Assembly (NCBI RefSeq): GCF_016107625.1
Contig: NZ_JABASV010000008.1
Location: forward strand, 124,001 to 188,000
Reading direction: 5' to 3'
Length of the DNA stretch: 64,000 nucleotides
DNA from: Vreelandella alkaliphila
Lineage (GTDB): Bacteria; Pseudomonadota; Gammaproteobacteria; Pseudomonadales; Halomonadaceae
Shown in pieces: positions 7,962 to 15,812 of the stretch. The notes under the pieces were generated by a model, which searched no databases, was not told the origin of the DNA, and worked only from the letters and a program-made list of their open reading frames with translations. A program made the translations under genes and the position numbers. Position 1 is the stretch's first letter, and every line of letters starts with the position of its first letter.

Positions 7962-8008
7962 GCGGGCTCCTCAGTCGTTACGCTTGGATTTATGCTTGGT
8001 CGTTAAGC

Positions 8009-8683
8009 CTAGCCGTTTGCGGTTTGGGGGGATGCGTCAGTTTGCCCTGTCCACACGACTAGCCGACGCGTTAGCCACGCTAACAACAGGCCATATAAAG
8101 GCAGGAAGAATAATAGACTAATGCCTAGCTTAATGGCGTAGTCGACCACGGCTATTTCTACCCAATGTTCGGCCATAAAAGGGTCTGGGCTGTTATAAAA
8201 TGCGGTCGCAAAGAAAGCAAACGTATCCGCTAGATTGCCCAATACGGTAGAGCAAACAGGAGCTACCCACCACGCCCACTGACGAAGACGATCAAACACT
8301 TGAACATCGAGCAACTGGCCTAGCACGTAAGCAAGGAAACTAGCCAACGCGATACGGGCAACAAATAAATTCCATTCACCCAAGGCTTCGATACCGGCAA
8401 AGCTTCCCCGTGGAAAAATTACCGAAACAACGTAGGAAATCACCAGCGCCGGAAACATGACCCGCAGTATGATTGAGCGAGCAGGCCCTTTCCCGAACAA
8501 ACGAACCGTTAAGTCCGTTGCAAGAAAGATAAAGGGGAAACTGAACGCGCCCCAGGTGGTATGAAAACCAAACAGGGTAAATGGCAATTGAACCAAGTAG
8601 TTACTGGCGGCAATGATACCAATATGAAACGCGACCATTACCAGAAGGCAACGGCGGTGCTGGGTGTCGGTTAATGCAAACAT
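8009..8683 (-). CDS. yhhQ: Queuosine-precursor (preQ0/preQ1) transporter YhhQ
   Basis: This is an inner-membrane protein of the YhhQ/VUT-1 (ECF-like) family that takes up 7-deazaguanine precursors for queuosine modification of tRNA. The 224 residues contain about six hydrophobic segments; the SNYLVQLPFTLFG, FIFLATDLTVRLFG and NLADTFAFFATAF stretches are family hallmarks. The start ATG at 8683 has AAGG 9 nt upstream, and that Shine-Dalgarno lies at the end of a candidate preQ1 riboswitch, which fits the substrate. It ends 47 bp before the ybfF start and may be co-transcribed with it. Confidence 0.92.
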   Translation of the reverse strand: MFALTDTQHRRCLLVMVAFHIGIIAASNYLVQLPFTLFGFHTTWGAFSFPFIFLATDLTVRLFGKGPARSIILRVMFPALVISYVVSVIFPRGSFAGIEALGEWNLFVARIALASFLAYVLGQLLDVQVFDRLRQWAWWVAPVCSTVLGNLADTFAFFATAFYNSPDPFMAEHWVEIAVVDYAIKLGISLLFFLPLYGLLLAWLTRRLVVWTGQTDASPQTANG

Positions 8684-8692
8684 GCAGGTTGG

Positions 8693-8729
8693 CCTTTTTT
8701 TGCAAGTCCGAGGGGTTAGGGAACCCTCA
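8693..8729 (-). promoter_or_regulatory. Candidate preQ1-I riboswitch controlling yhhQ translation
   Basis: On the minus strand the leader reads as a short stem GAGGG/CCCTC around a TTCCCTAAC loop, followed by a spacer and the A-rich tail CAAAAAAAGG. This is the architecture of class I preQ1 aptamers: one 5-bp stem, a C-containing loop, and an A-rich tail that forms a pseudoknot with the loop. The terminal AAGG (8693-8696) is also the Shine-Dalgarno of yhhQ, so ligand binding would hide it and block translation. The assignment comes from pattern plus gene identity; no covariance model was run. Confidence 0.72.
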
Positions 8730-8760
8730 TTTAAGCGCGGTTAACGCCACTGGGGCGCGC

Positions 8761-8789
8761 ATTATACGCCTTCCGTTAGGTAATTAAAG
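8761..8789 (-). promoter_or_regulatory. Promoter of yhhQ
   Basis: A consensus TATAAT lies on the minus strand (8761-8766), with a weak -35 like CTTTAA 17 bp upstream (8784-8789). It is about 35 nt before the riboswitch fold, so the transcript would begin shortly ahead of the aptamer. Confidence 0.6.
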
Positions 8790-8811
8790 TCGCCCACCTG
8801 CCGGGGCGACT
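8781..8811 (-). terminator. Intrinsic terminator of prpE
   Basis: AGTCGCCC (8788-8795) pairs with GGGCGACT (8804-8811) around an 8-nt loop; the minus strand continues with TTTAATTA. It starts 32 bp after the prpE stop and abuts the yhhQ promoter. Confidence 0.65.
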
Positions 8812-8842
8812 CTATTCATCACGCTATTAGCAACGTTTTAAC

Positions 8843-10759
8843 CTAAACGTCTAGCGACTTAGCTTGACCCGACGCGCCGACAGAACGCTCGCACATCGCC
8901 GCATGCACATCTTCTAAGCTAGTCGGATCATCAATGGTTGAGGGAATGCCGAACGACTTACCGTCGGCAATATTACGCAGCAACTTGCGCAAGATTTTAC
9001 CCGAGCGGGTTTTAGGCAATCGATTGACGACCAACACCTGCTTAAAGCAAGCAATCGGCCCAATGTGCTCGCGCACTCGACTAATCAGCTCTGCTTCAAG
9101 CGTTGCTTCATCGCCATCAAAACCATCTTTAGTGATCACTAGCCCGATGGGTAGTTGGCCCTTTAGCTCGTCGTGAATACCAATCACGGCACACTCAGCC
9201 ACCGCAGGGTGCGCACCGACGATTTCTTCCATTTCGCCGGTAGAAAGACGATGTCCGGCAACGTTGATCACGTCATCGGTTCTACCCATGATGAATAAGT
9301 ATCCCTCTTCATCGAAGTAGCCACCATCGCCAGTCAGGTAATAACCCGGGTAGGCTGCCATGTAGGCACTATGAAAACGTTGGGGATCACGCCAGATACC
9401 GATAAGGCAGCCAGGTGGAAGTGGTTGCTTAATGACCACGCTGCCCTGCTGCATTGGGTCTGTTTGCTCACCGTCACGATCCAAAATTTGCACGTTAAAT
9501 CCAGGCACCGGGAAGGTTGCCGAGCCTGCTTTGGTGGGCGCAGATTCAATGCCCGGCAAGTTTGCTGCGATAGGCCAGCCGGTTTCAGTTTGCCACCAAT
9601 GATCGATTACCGGTACATCCAGCAGGTCATCAAGCCAATGAAACGTCGGAGGGTCTAAACGCTCACCGGCTACATATAAGTGTTCAAGGCTGCTGATATC
9701 ATAATTAGCTAGCAGCTTGGCATCAGGATCTTCTTTTTTGATGGCGCGGAAGGCTGTCGGCGCAGTGAAAAAGCTTTTAACCTTGTACTCGTCAATTAAC
9801 CGCCAAAAGCCGCCTGCATCAGGTGTTTTAACGGGTTTCCCCTCATACACTATTGTGGTACATCCTCTTAGCAGCGGCGCATACACAATATAAGAGTGTC
9901 CTACTACCCACCCTACATCCGACGCCGTGAACATCACATCGCCAGGGTTCAGGGCATAGATTGCTTCCATCGAATAGGCTAACGCTACCGCATACCCGCC
10001 TGTATCTCGCATAACCCCCTTGGGCTTACCTGTCGTGCCAGAGGTATAAAGAACATAGAGTGGATCGGTCGCTTTTACGGGAACACAATCAGCAAACGGT
10101 GCATCCGCTACCAATGTTTGCCAGTCATGGTCGCCTTCGTGAAGTTCTGCACGGTGGGCTTCACGTTGAAAAACGACGCAGGCATCCGGCTTGAAACTGC
10201 TGAGTGAAATGGCCTGATCAACAATAGGTTTGTAAGGAAGCACTTTATCTACTTCTATGCCACAGGAAGCAGCAATCACTACTTTTGGCTCAGCATCTTC
10301 GATGCGCACCGCCAGTTCGTGGGGTGCAAAGCCACCAAATACCACCGAGTGAACCGCCCCTAATCGAGCGCAGGCATACATTGCGATAAGCGCTTCTGGC
10401 ACCATCGGCATGTAAATAACCACTCGATCCCCTTTCGTCACACCAAGGCGAGCAAGTCCTCCGGCAAACTGCGCGACACGATCACGCAACGCTTGATAGG
10501 TAATGGCTTGCTTTGTTTGGGTAACGGGAGAATCCCATAGAATAGCAGGCTGGTCACCCCTGCCTTGCTCAACGTGATAATCGATCGCCGCGTAGCAAAT
10601 ATTCAGTTCGCCATCGTCAAACCAGCGAGCATGTTGATGATCGTCATAGCTAAGAATTGTGGAAGGAAATTTGAACCAAGGCAGTCGCTTGGCCTGCTCA
10701 GCCCAGAATGTTTCGGGGTTTTCGACAGATTGCTGATAAGTTTGCTGATAGAGGCTCAT
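8843..10759 (-). CDS. prpE: Propionyl-CoA synthetase (acetyl-CoA synthetase family)
   Basis: The enzyme is an ATP-dependent acyl-CoA ligase that activates propionate (and more slowly acetate) through an acyl-adenylate. The 638 residues show the adenylation P-loop YTSGTTGKPKG, the WWQTETGWPI motif, YYLTGDGGYFDEEGY hinge region and the catalytic Lys in LPKTRSGKILRK near the C-terminus. Overall length and ends match PrpE better than Acs. No other prp genes (prpBCD, prpR) are adjacent, so it stands alone here, divergent from the ArsR-type regulator and ending at a clear terminator. Preference for propionate over acetate is inferred from family resemblance. Confidence 0.88.
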   Translation of the reverse strand: MSLYQQTYQQSVENPETFWAEQAKRLPWFKFPSTILSYDDHQHARWFDDGELNICYAAIDYHVEQGRGDQPAILWDSPVTQTKQAITYQALRDRVAQFAGGLARLGVTKGDRVVIYMPMVPEALIAMYACARLGAVHSVVFGGFAPHELAVRIEDAEPKVVIAASCGIEVDKVLPYKPIVDQAISLSSFKPDACVVFQREAHRAELHEGDHDWQTLVADAPFADCVPVKATDPLYVLYTSGTTGKPKGVMRDTGGYAVALAYSMEAIYALNPGDVMFTASDVGWVVGHSYIVYAPLLRGCTTIVYEGKPVKTPDAGGFWRLIDEYKVKSFFTAPTAFRAIKKEDPDAKLLANYDISSLEHLYVAGERLDPPTFHWLDDLLDVPVIDHWWQTETGWPIAANLPGIESAPTKAGSATFPVPGFNVQILDRDGEQTDPMQQGSVVIKQPLPPGCLIGIWRDPQRFHSAYMAAYPGYYLTGDGGYFDEEGYLFIMGRTDDVINVAGHRLSTGEMEEIVGAHPAVAECAVIGIHDELKGQLPIGLVITKDGFDGDEATLEAELISRVREHIGPIACFKQVLVVNRLPKTRSGKILRKLLRNIADGKSFGIPSTIDDPTSLEDVHAAMCERSVGASGQAKSLDV

Positions 10760-10929
10760 GATGGGCTTGCCTTTATTGTGTCAATGAAAGCGATCGATTG
10801 TTGACACTTTATAAAGAAAATAGCCGCCACACCCTCATACTATGGGATAAATCGCGACTAAAGCGCTACACGCCCAACATTATTGTCGACAAAACACTAC
10901 TTCACTACCATTGATAGATCGTTAAACCA

Positions 10930-10945
10930 GTGTTTGGACAAACAC
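10930..10945. promoter_or_regulatory. 16-bp palindrome in the prpE/arsR-type intergenic region
   Basis: GTGTTTG (10930-10936) and CAAACAC (10939-10945) form a perfect inverted repeat with a 2-bp centre, about midway between the divergent prpE and ArsR-type genes. The size suits a dimeric repressor. It could belong to either gene. Confidence 0.45.
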
Positions 10946-11011
10946 CGCTAAATTACTGATCATTCAACAACTGATCCTCGCGACGCGACGATGCCTAAAT
11001 AACCTATAACA

Positions 11012-11029
11012 ACGCTGTCACAACAGTGT
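11012..11029. promoter_or_regulatory. Imperfect palindrome just upstream of the ArsR-type gene
   Basis: ACGCTGT (11012-11018) and ACAGTGT (11023-11029) form 7-bp arms with one mismatch around CACA. The site lies a few bases before the AAGGAGAT ribosome-binding site (11034-11041) and after a possible -10 TATAAC, an autoregulatory position for an ArsR dimer. It is a candidate by position and symmetry. Confidence 0.4.
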
Positions 11030-11045
11030 AGGCAAGGAGATCCTC

Positions 11046-11366
11046 ATGTCTGCTTCTACTAGCGCCGCTGCCCGTTTGCTTGAACATGATTGCCACGCCA
11101 TTGAGGCGGGCACTAATCTACTTAAAGCATTGGCAAACGAAAAACGTCTCCAAATACTCTGCCTTCTGGCAGAAAAAGAGCTCTCAGTCACTCAAATCAA
11201 CCAGCAATTGGAGCTGAGCCAGTCCGCGTTAAGCCAACACTTGGCAATTTTGCGTCGCGATCAACTGGTCGACACTCGCCGCGAATCGCAAACCATTTAC
11301 TACTCACTAAGTAGTGAAAGCGCCAAGGCGATTATTGACACCCTGGCGCACCACTACGCCACCTAA
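11046..11366 (+). CDS. ArsR/SmtB-family regulator resembling HlyU
   Basis: The gene encodes a 106-residue winged-helix dimeric regulator. The run LLKALANEKRLQILCLLAEK followed by LELSQSALSQHLAILRRDQLV is strongly reminiscent of Vibrio HlyU and related sulfide/redox sensors (SqrR, BigR). The alpha-2 cysteine is kept (C39), but the C-terminal cysteine that pairs with it in HlyU (near residue 104) is absent; the tail ends HHYAT. The only other Cys is C16 near the N-terminus. No arsenic or zinc ligand set is apparent. A strong AAGGAGAT site fixes the start. Targets are unknown; divergent prpE is one option. Confidence 0.85.
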   Translation: MSASTSAAARLLEHDCHAIEAGTNLLKALANEKRLQILCLLAEKELSVTQINQQLELSQSALSQHLAILRRDQLVDTRRESQTIYYSLSSESAKAIIDTLAHHYAT

Positions 11367-11397
11367 CTGAAAAGCAGCTATTAACAGTAGCTATCGA

Positions 11398-12444
11398 CTA
11401 TCGACGTTGCCAACCAGCCGCATCGATTAAACCAAGCCCTTTAACAATGGCTTGCTCGACGCCCGCCGACACAGCCAAGCCTACCTTACGGCTGAGGGTT
11501 TTCGGCGGTTCAAGCTTCACGCTGTACACCTGAGCCTGCGCCATACGCTCTACCAAATACGCCTCACTGGTACCAATGCTGTCGGTCAGTTTCTGTTCTA
11601 ACGCTTCACTGCCGTACCAAATTTCACCCGTCGCTAGTGCATCAATGTCCATGTCAGGACGATGCTGAGAGACATACTCTTTAAACAACCGATGGGTATT
11701 TTCTAAATCATCAATAAACTTCTCACGACCCTCTTCGGTATTTTCCCCCAGCACGGTCAAGGTTCGTTTGTATTTGCCCGCCGTCAGCAGTTCGACATCA
11801 ATATCATTGCGCTTTAGCAAGCGATGAATATTAGGCACCTGAGCCACAACGCCAATAGAGCCAATCACCGCAAACGGCGCAGCTTTAATATGGTTGGCCG
11901 TACACGCCATCATATAGCCGCCGCTGGCGGCCACTTTGTCGATACATACCGTCGTGGTTAAACCTGCTGCTTGAAGACGGTCAAGCTGCGCTGCCGCTAA
12001 GCCATAGGCATGTACGAGCCCGCCCGCCGACTCTAACCGCACGACAACTTCATCCTCGGCTGCGGCAACATCAATAATCGCGGAAACTTCTTGAGCAAAC
12101 TGCTCAGTTTGCGAAGCCTTGAGATCACCATGAAAGTCCAACACCCATACCTTCTGAGCGCTCTGAGCCTCTCCTTTACCTTGCTTGGCGGCCTTGTGTT
12201 TTGCTTTCTCTTCTTGGCGAAACGCTTTTACCAGTTTTTTCCGTGCACCTTGTTCTGTCGTGGTAACGCGCAGCCTGCGGCCACGAGAGCGCCGCTGGTC
12301 ATTAAGCGACTCTACGCTTAGCTTAAGGCTATTATCCCCACTCTCCTTATTACGCAACACTAACGCCAGCACGATGCCCACCATCGCCATCAGCAAGGTG
12401 GCTTGAATCAAAAACGTGCCCATCTCTACCATCCAGTCACTCAT
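11398..12444 (-). CDS. sohB: SohB-type inner-membrane peptidase (family S49)
   Basis: SohB is a membrane-anchored serine/lysine protease related to signal peptide peptidase SppA. An N-terminal transmembrane helix (about residues 8-30) is followed by a basic cytoplasm-facing linker, a short N-terminal SohB domain and the S49 catalytic domain. The likely nucleophile is the Ser in AASGGYMMAC and the general base the Lys in LLTAGKYKR; the IGSIGV strand between them is typical. I start at the ATG at 12444 (348 aa), preceded by AGGAGA; the frame extends upstream only to a TTG at 12465. It is convergent with the ArsR gene, 31 bp apart. Confidence 0.9.
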   Translation of the reverse strand: MSDWMVEMGTFLIQATLLMAMVGIVLALVLRNKESGDNSLKLSVESLNDQRRSRGRRLRVTTTEQGARKKLVKAFRQEEKAKHKAAKQGKGEAQSAQKVWVLDFHGDLKASQTEQFAQEVSAIIDVAAAEDEVVVRLESAGGLVHAYGLAAAQLDRLQAAGLTTTVCIDKVAASGGYMMACTANHIKAAPFAVIGSIGVVAQVPNIHRLLKRNDIDVELLTAGKYKRTLTVLGENTEEGREKFIDDLENTHRLFKEYVSQHRPDMDIDALATGEIWYGSEALEQKLTDSIGTSEAYLVERMAQAQVYSVKLEPPKTLSRKVGLAVSAGVEQAIVKGLGLIDAAGWQRR

Positions 12445-12583
12445 GCCTTCTCTCCTACTCGACAATCCAGCTTGATTAAAACACTTGTTTAAAATAACCT
12501 CGTTGATAGCGTCGTGAGAAACTAACTCACCTAACGCCTTACATCTGCTTGGTTAACGACCAAATAACTTTTGGGAATTTATA

Positions 12584-12895
12584 ATGTCATCGAACACGTT
12601 AGATAAACTTCAGTCGCGCTTTAACCCAGAAGCTGCCAAAGGAATGGATGAGGTATTTCAATTTCATTTCTCTGACGCGGGCAGCCATTACATGGTTATC
12701 CAAGATGGAACTCTGAACGCACACGAAGGCGAGCACGACGATCCTTCTGTAAGCCTAAGCATGAGTTCAGATACGCTTAAAGGCATCATGAGCGGCGACA
12801 TCAACGGCATGACGGCTTTTATGACGGGTAAGCTGAAAGCTACCGGCAATGTCATGCTGGCCACTAAGCTGACCAGCCTGTTTCCCAGTAAATAA
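12584..12895 (+). CDS. SCP2 sterol-carrier-fold protein
   Basis: The 103-residue protein consists of one SCP2 domain, a small fold with a hydrophobic pocket that binds lipids or acyl chains. The NAHEGEHDDPSVSLSMSSDTL strand-turn region and the GKLKATGNVMLATKLTSLF helix near the C-terminus are characteristic, including the common SGDINGMTAFMTGK segment. It is cytosolic, with no signal peptide. The ribosome-binding site is weak (TTGGGA). It stands alone, divergent from sohB and convergent with nudC. The ligand is unknown. Confidence 0.85.
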   Translation: MSSNTLDKLQSRFNPEAAKGMDEVFQFHFSDAGSHYMVIQDGTLNAHEGEHDDPSVSLSMSSDTLKGIMSGDINGMTAFMTGKLKATGNVMLATKLTSLFPSK

Positions 12896-12918
12896 CGCCC
12901 GTTCTCGCCCGCGAGCAT

Positions 12919-13698
12919 TCAACGCCAGCGGGCGAGATGCGCTTCGATAAGTTCACGTGAAATTGAGTACGGTGGTGGCAATGAAGGTAACTGCCTTGGC
13001 GAAAACCAAGCGGCATCACTAATCTCCACACCATCGATATGAATGCGCCGCGTCGTCGCTTCTGCAAAAAAACCAAACATTAGTGAGTGCGGAAATGGCC
13101 ACGCTTGGCTTTGGTGATAACGAAGATTTTCTACATGTACGCCTACCTCTTCGTATATCTCACGATGTACCGCTTCTTCAGCAGACTCCCCAGGCTCAAT
13201 GAAGCCCGCAAGTGTTGAGTAACGTCCAGGAGGGAATCTTGGGCTTCGTGCTAACAGCATCGCCTCCCCACTGGTGACTAGCGTGATAATGCAGGGTGAA
13301 ATGCGCGGATAGTTACGATGCCCACAGGCATGACAGTGCATCGCAAACTCAGCTTCCAACTTGGTTGCCTTCTCACCGCAACGCCCACAAAAACGATGGT
13401 TCTCTAACCAAGCACCGACCTGAAGCGCCGTCGATAACAGGCTGAACCAGGAAGCAGTCAACTCCCCTAGCCACTGCCGTCCATCTATCCAGTCCTCACC
13501 CGGCTTACTTTCCACTAACAGCGCCACCGGCTCATCGTGCCAGTAGCACAGCGGCTGCATCCGCTCGTCCCACGGTTGAGTCGGCTGTAACGGCGTCAAC
13601 TCACCACCTTCAGCCAACGGTGCTGGCGCTAGATGACTACGGGACACGCGGATAACACGACCTTCTCGCGCATAATGGGGAATTTCTCGTCTAAGCAT
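12919..13698 (-). CDS. nudC: NAD(H) pyrophosphatase NudC
   Basis: NudC is a zinc-containing Nudix hydrolase that cleaves NADH and removes 5' NAD caps from RNA. Visible are the four-cysteine zinc site (CGRCG and CHACG), the Nudix box GFIEPGESAEEA...REIYEEVGV with all consensus Glu residues, and the NudC signature as SQAWPFPHS (usually SQPWPFP, so Ala replaces Pro). I start at the ATG at 13698 (259 aa), which overlaps the dnaQ stop by 8 bp, implying coupling; the open frame upstream is dnaQ sequence in another frame. It is the last gene of the methyltransferase-rnhA-dnaQ-nudC string. Confidence 0.93.
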   Translation of the reverse strand: MLRREIPHYAREGRVIRVSRSHLAPAPLAEGGELTPLQPTQPWDERMQPLCYWHDEPVALLVESKPGEDWIDGRQWLGELTASWFSLLSTALQVGAWLENHRFCGRCGEKATKLEAEFAMHCHACGHRNYPRISPCIITLVTSGEAMLLARSPRFPPGRYSTLAGFIEPGESAEEAVHREIYEEVGVHVENLRYHQSQAWPFPHSLMFGFFAEATTRRIHIDGVEISDAAWFSPRQLPSLPPPYSISRELIEAHLARWR

Positions 13699-14443
13699 CG
13701 GCACTATTACCTTCAGACCAACCACCCTCGAACCAACGTAATTGATGCGCCTGACATTTAGCTTGGTGAGCGGCGCGCTCTTCCTCACTAGGCCGGACGA
13801 CCCTTAACTGCCCTGGCGTCAACGCTAAACGCTGCACCGACAGCCCTTCATTGGCTTGATTATTTTGCTGCTCACCTGACGATGCTTCTGAATCAAGCGT
13901 CAGCGCCGTTTGCCCGCCGGTCATCGCCAAATAGACGTCGGCTAGGATCTCGGCATCAAGCAATGCGCCGTGCAACACACGATGACCGTTATCAATGTCG
14001 TAACGCTTGCATAACGCATCGAGACTATTACGCTGGCCTGGGTGCATCTGACGAGCCATCACCAACGTATCAAGAATGCGGCAATGTTCACTAACAGGAC
14101 CTAACGCGGGGGACCGTCGCCGCTGGTTTAACATGGTCAGCTCGTGATCAATAAACCCCACATCGAAGGGGGCGTTATGAATCACCAGCTCGGCTCCTGC
14201 TATAAATGCCCAGAAGTCATCGGCTATTTCGGCAAACACCGGTTCATTCGCCACCTTGGCGTCATCAATACCGTGAACCGCCACGACTTCAGCATCAATA
14301 TGCCGTTCAGGATTTATATACTGATGATAGGAGCGCCCTGTAAACCGCCGGTTAATCATTTCAACGGCACCAATTTCCACTAATCGGTGACCATCTTTTG
14401 GGTCAATGCCGGTTGTTTCCGTATCCAAGATCACTTGGCGCAT
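13691..14443 (-). CDS. dnaQ: DNA polymerase III epsilon subunit (proofreading exonuclease)
   Basis: DnaQ is the 3'-5' proofreading subunit of the replicative polymerase core. The DEDDh motifs are complete: D7 and E9 in [15 protein letters not shown], and HGALLDAE. The C-terminal region after about residue 185 is a polar linker and a short tail that should bind the alpha subunit; the tail is diverged from E. coli but the overall length (250 aa) is normal. It overlaps rnhA by 13 bp upstream and nudC by 8 bp downstream. The rnhA-dnaQ neighbourhood is conserved with enterics, although there the two genes are divergent. Confidence 0.95.
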   Translation of the reverse strand: MRQVILDTETTGIDPKDGHRLVEIGAVEMINRRFTGRSYHQYINPERHIDAEVVAVHGIDDAKVANEPVFAEIADDFWAFIAGAELVIHNAPFDVGFIDHELTMLNQRRRSPALGPVSEHCRILDTLVMARQMHPGQRNSLDALCKRYDIDNGHRVLHGALLDAEILADVYLAMTGGQTALTLDSEASSGEQQNNQANEGLSVQRLALTPGQLRVVRPSEEERAAHQAKCQAHQLRWFEGGWSEGNSADA

Positions 14444-14916
14444 GCTGCTCTCCTGTTATGCTCATCAATGGCTTCGTTAGCCAACGCATCGGCGCGCTCA
14501 TTACCGGGGTGCCCGCTATGCCCTTTTACCCAGTGCCACTCGACACGATGCCGCTGTGTCTCCTCGTGAAGGGTCTTCCAAAGCTCAGCGTTTTTAACCG
14601 GTTGCTTGGCCGCTGTCTTCCAGCCTCGCTTAATCCAATTGTGAATCCATTGAGTAATTCCTTGGCGCACATACTGGGAATCGGTCCAGAGAGCCACTTC
14701 ACACGGCTTGTTTAGCGTTCTCAACGCCATAATGGCCGCCATTAATTCCATTCGGTTGTTAGTGGTATCTGCTTCGAAGCCTTTTAACGTCTTTTCATGC
14801 TGCCCGCTTGACAGCACTACACCCCAGCCGCCTGGGCCCGGATTTCCTCGACAGGCCCCATCGGTATACACCGTAACGCGAGGCAACCCATCGGTTGCTT
14901 GCTTACTCACTTTCAC
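14431..14916 (-). CDS. rnhA: Ribonuclease HI
   Basis: The enzyme degrades RNA in RNA:DNA hybrids (R-loops, primers). The 161 residues contain [16 protein letters not shown] with catalytic D19, NNRMELMAA with E57, WTDSQYV with D79, and the final Asp in [12 protein letters not shown]. The basic-protrusion region [16 protein letters not shown] is present. The N-terminus is about nine residues longer than in E. coli. It overlaps dnaQ by 13 bp and the preceding methyltransferase gene by 14 bp, so all three are probably one transcription unit. Confidence 0.96.
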   Translation of the reverse strand: MKVSKQATDGLPRVTVYTDGACRGNPGPGGWGVVLSSGQHEKTLKGFEADTTNNRMELMAAIMALRTLNKPCEVALWTDSQYVRQGITQWIHNWIKRGWKTAAKQPVKNAELWKTLHEETQRHRVEWHWVKGHSGHPGNERADALANEAIDEHNRRAACAK

Positions 14917-15700
14917 TATCCTTTTCTAGACGACGTTGACCCGAGTGGTATCGCGCAGAAACACCGGTTCGCGTAGCTCCCAGAGAAGTGGGAGTGATCG
15001 GTGCACGCAACCCGAATTTAAGACGCTCTACCGGCGCATGGCGTTGTCGCCGCTGCGCTTGAATCATGTAACTTTCACCCAATGGTAAATTATGCCTGCG
15101 TCCCAACGCTTCCCAGCGCTCTCCACAGGTGGTGCTCATCGGCCCCCGAAAACAGCAGTAGTCTACGCGTTCTACGTCAAAATCGACAAACGCCAGCCAA
15201 TCGCGCAAACGGCTAGCCGTACGCCACTGCCCGCTCCAAGGGAAATTCCCTTGCTGCTTACGCCAACGCTGCGTTAACCCGTTCAATCCTAGCGGATTGA
15301 AACCAAACAGAACTAGCACACCGCTATCGGAAGTTACCCGGGCAGCCTCTTGTAACGTGTGATGGGCATCTGGCAAATGCTCTAGCCAGTGATGAATAAT
15401 CACCACCTCTAAACTGCGGTCTGGTAAGGCAAGGTGATCAGGCGGACAGACTAACGTGGACGAAGCCTCCGCCGTTGCTCTCGTCGGTGACCAGCGAATG
15501 ACATGAGGAATAGCCGACATCGTCATCAACGTCGGCCCCATACTCATCTCTAAACTGTGGCCACCTTTGCGTCCTTCAACCAGCGGCCCCAAACACGCTC
15601 GCTGCGTTTCCCATAGCGAACGGCCAGCCTCTGTTTGCCAGTACGCTTGGCTTTCCGCCATCTGCTGGGCGAGCCGAGTTGCCGTTGACGAAGTTGACAT
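14903..15700 (-). CDS. SAM-dependent methyltransferase-like protein (YafS-type)
   Basis: The product is a class I methyltransferase-fold protein of 265 residues. [29 protein letters not shown] is the post-motif region typical of Methyltransf_11, followed by the [13 protein letters not shown] strand. The usual glycine-rich motif I is replaced by [13 protein letters not shown], as in YafS relatives, so SAM binding needs proof. Position next to divergent gloB and before rnhA-dnaQ matches yafS in E. coli. Start is ambiguous: the ATG at 15700 lies 12 nt after GGAGG, whereas a TTG at 15706 has better spacing. The methyl acceptor is unknown. Confidence 0.8.
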   Translation of the reverse strand: MSTSSTATRLAQQMAESQAYWQTEAGRSLWETQRACLGPLVEGRKGGHSLEMSMGPTLMTMSAIPHVIRWSPTRATAEASSTLVCPPDHLALPDRSLEVVIIHHWLEHLPDAHHTLQEAARVTSDSGVLVLFGFNPLGLNGLTQRWRKQQGNFPWSGQWRTASRLRDWLAFVDFDVERVDYCCFRGPMSTTCGERWEALGRRHNLPLGESYMIQAQRRQRHAPVERLKFGLRAPITPTSLGATRTGVSARYHSGQRRLEKDSESE

Positions 15701-15812
15701 GAACAACGCTTCCCTCCACAGTAAATGCTTTTTAACGTTTTGAACGCCAGCGTTAGCGCATTCGAAAGCGTCTAATTGAGCGTCTATTTTTTTGAACTAA
15801 AGGATCTCGCCC

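Noticed and set aside
8843..10759. Calling this gene acetyl-CoA synthetase (acs)
   Set aside because: Motifs are shared, but the N-terminus, length and spacing of conserved blocks fit PrpE better; some acetate activity remains possible.
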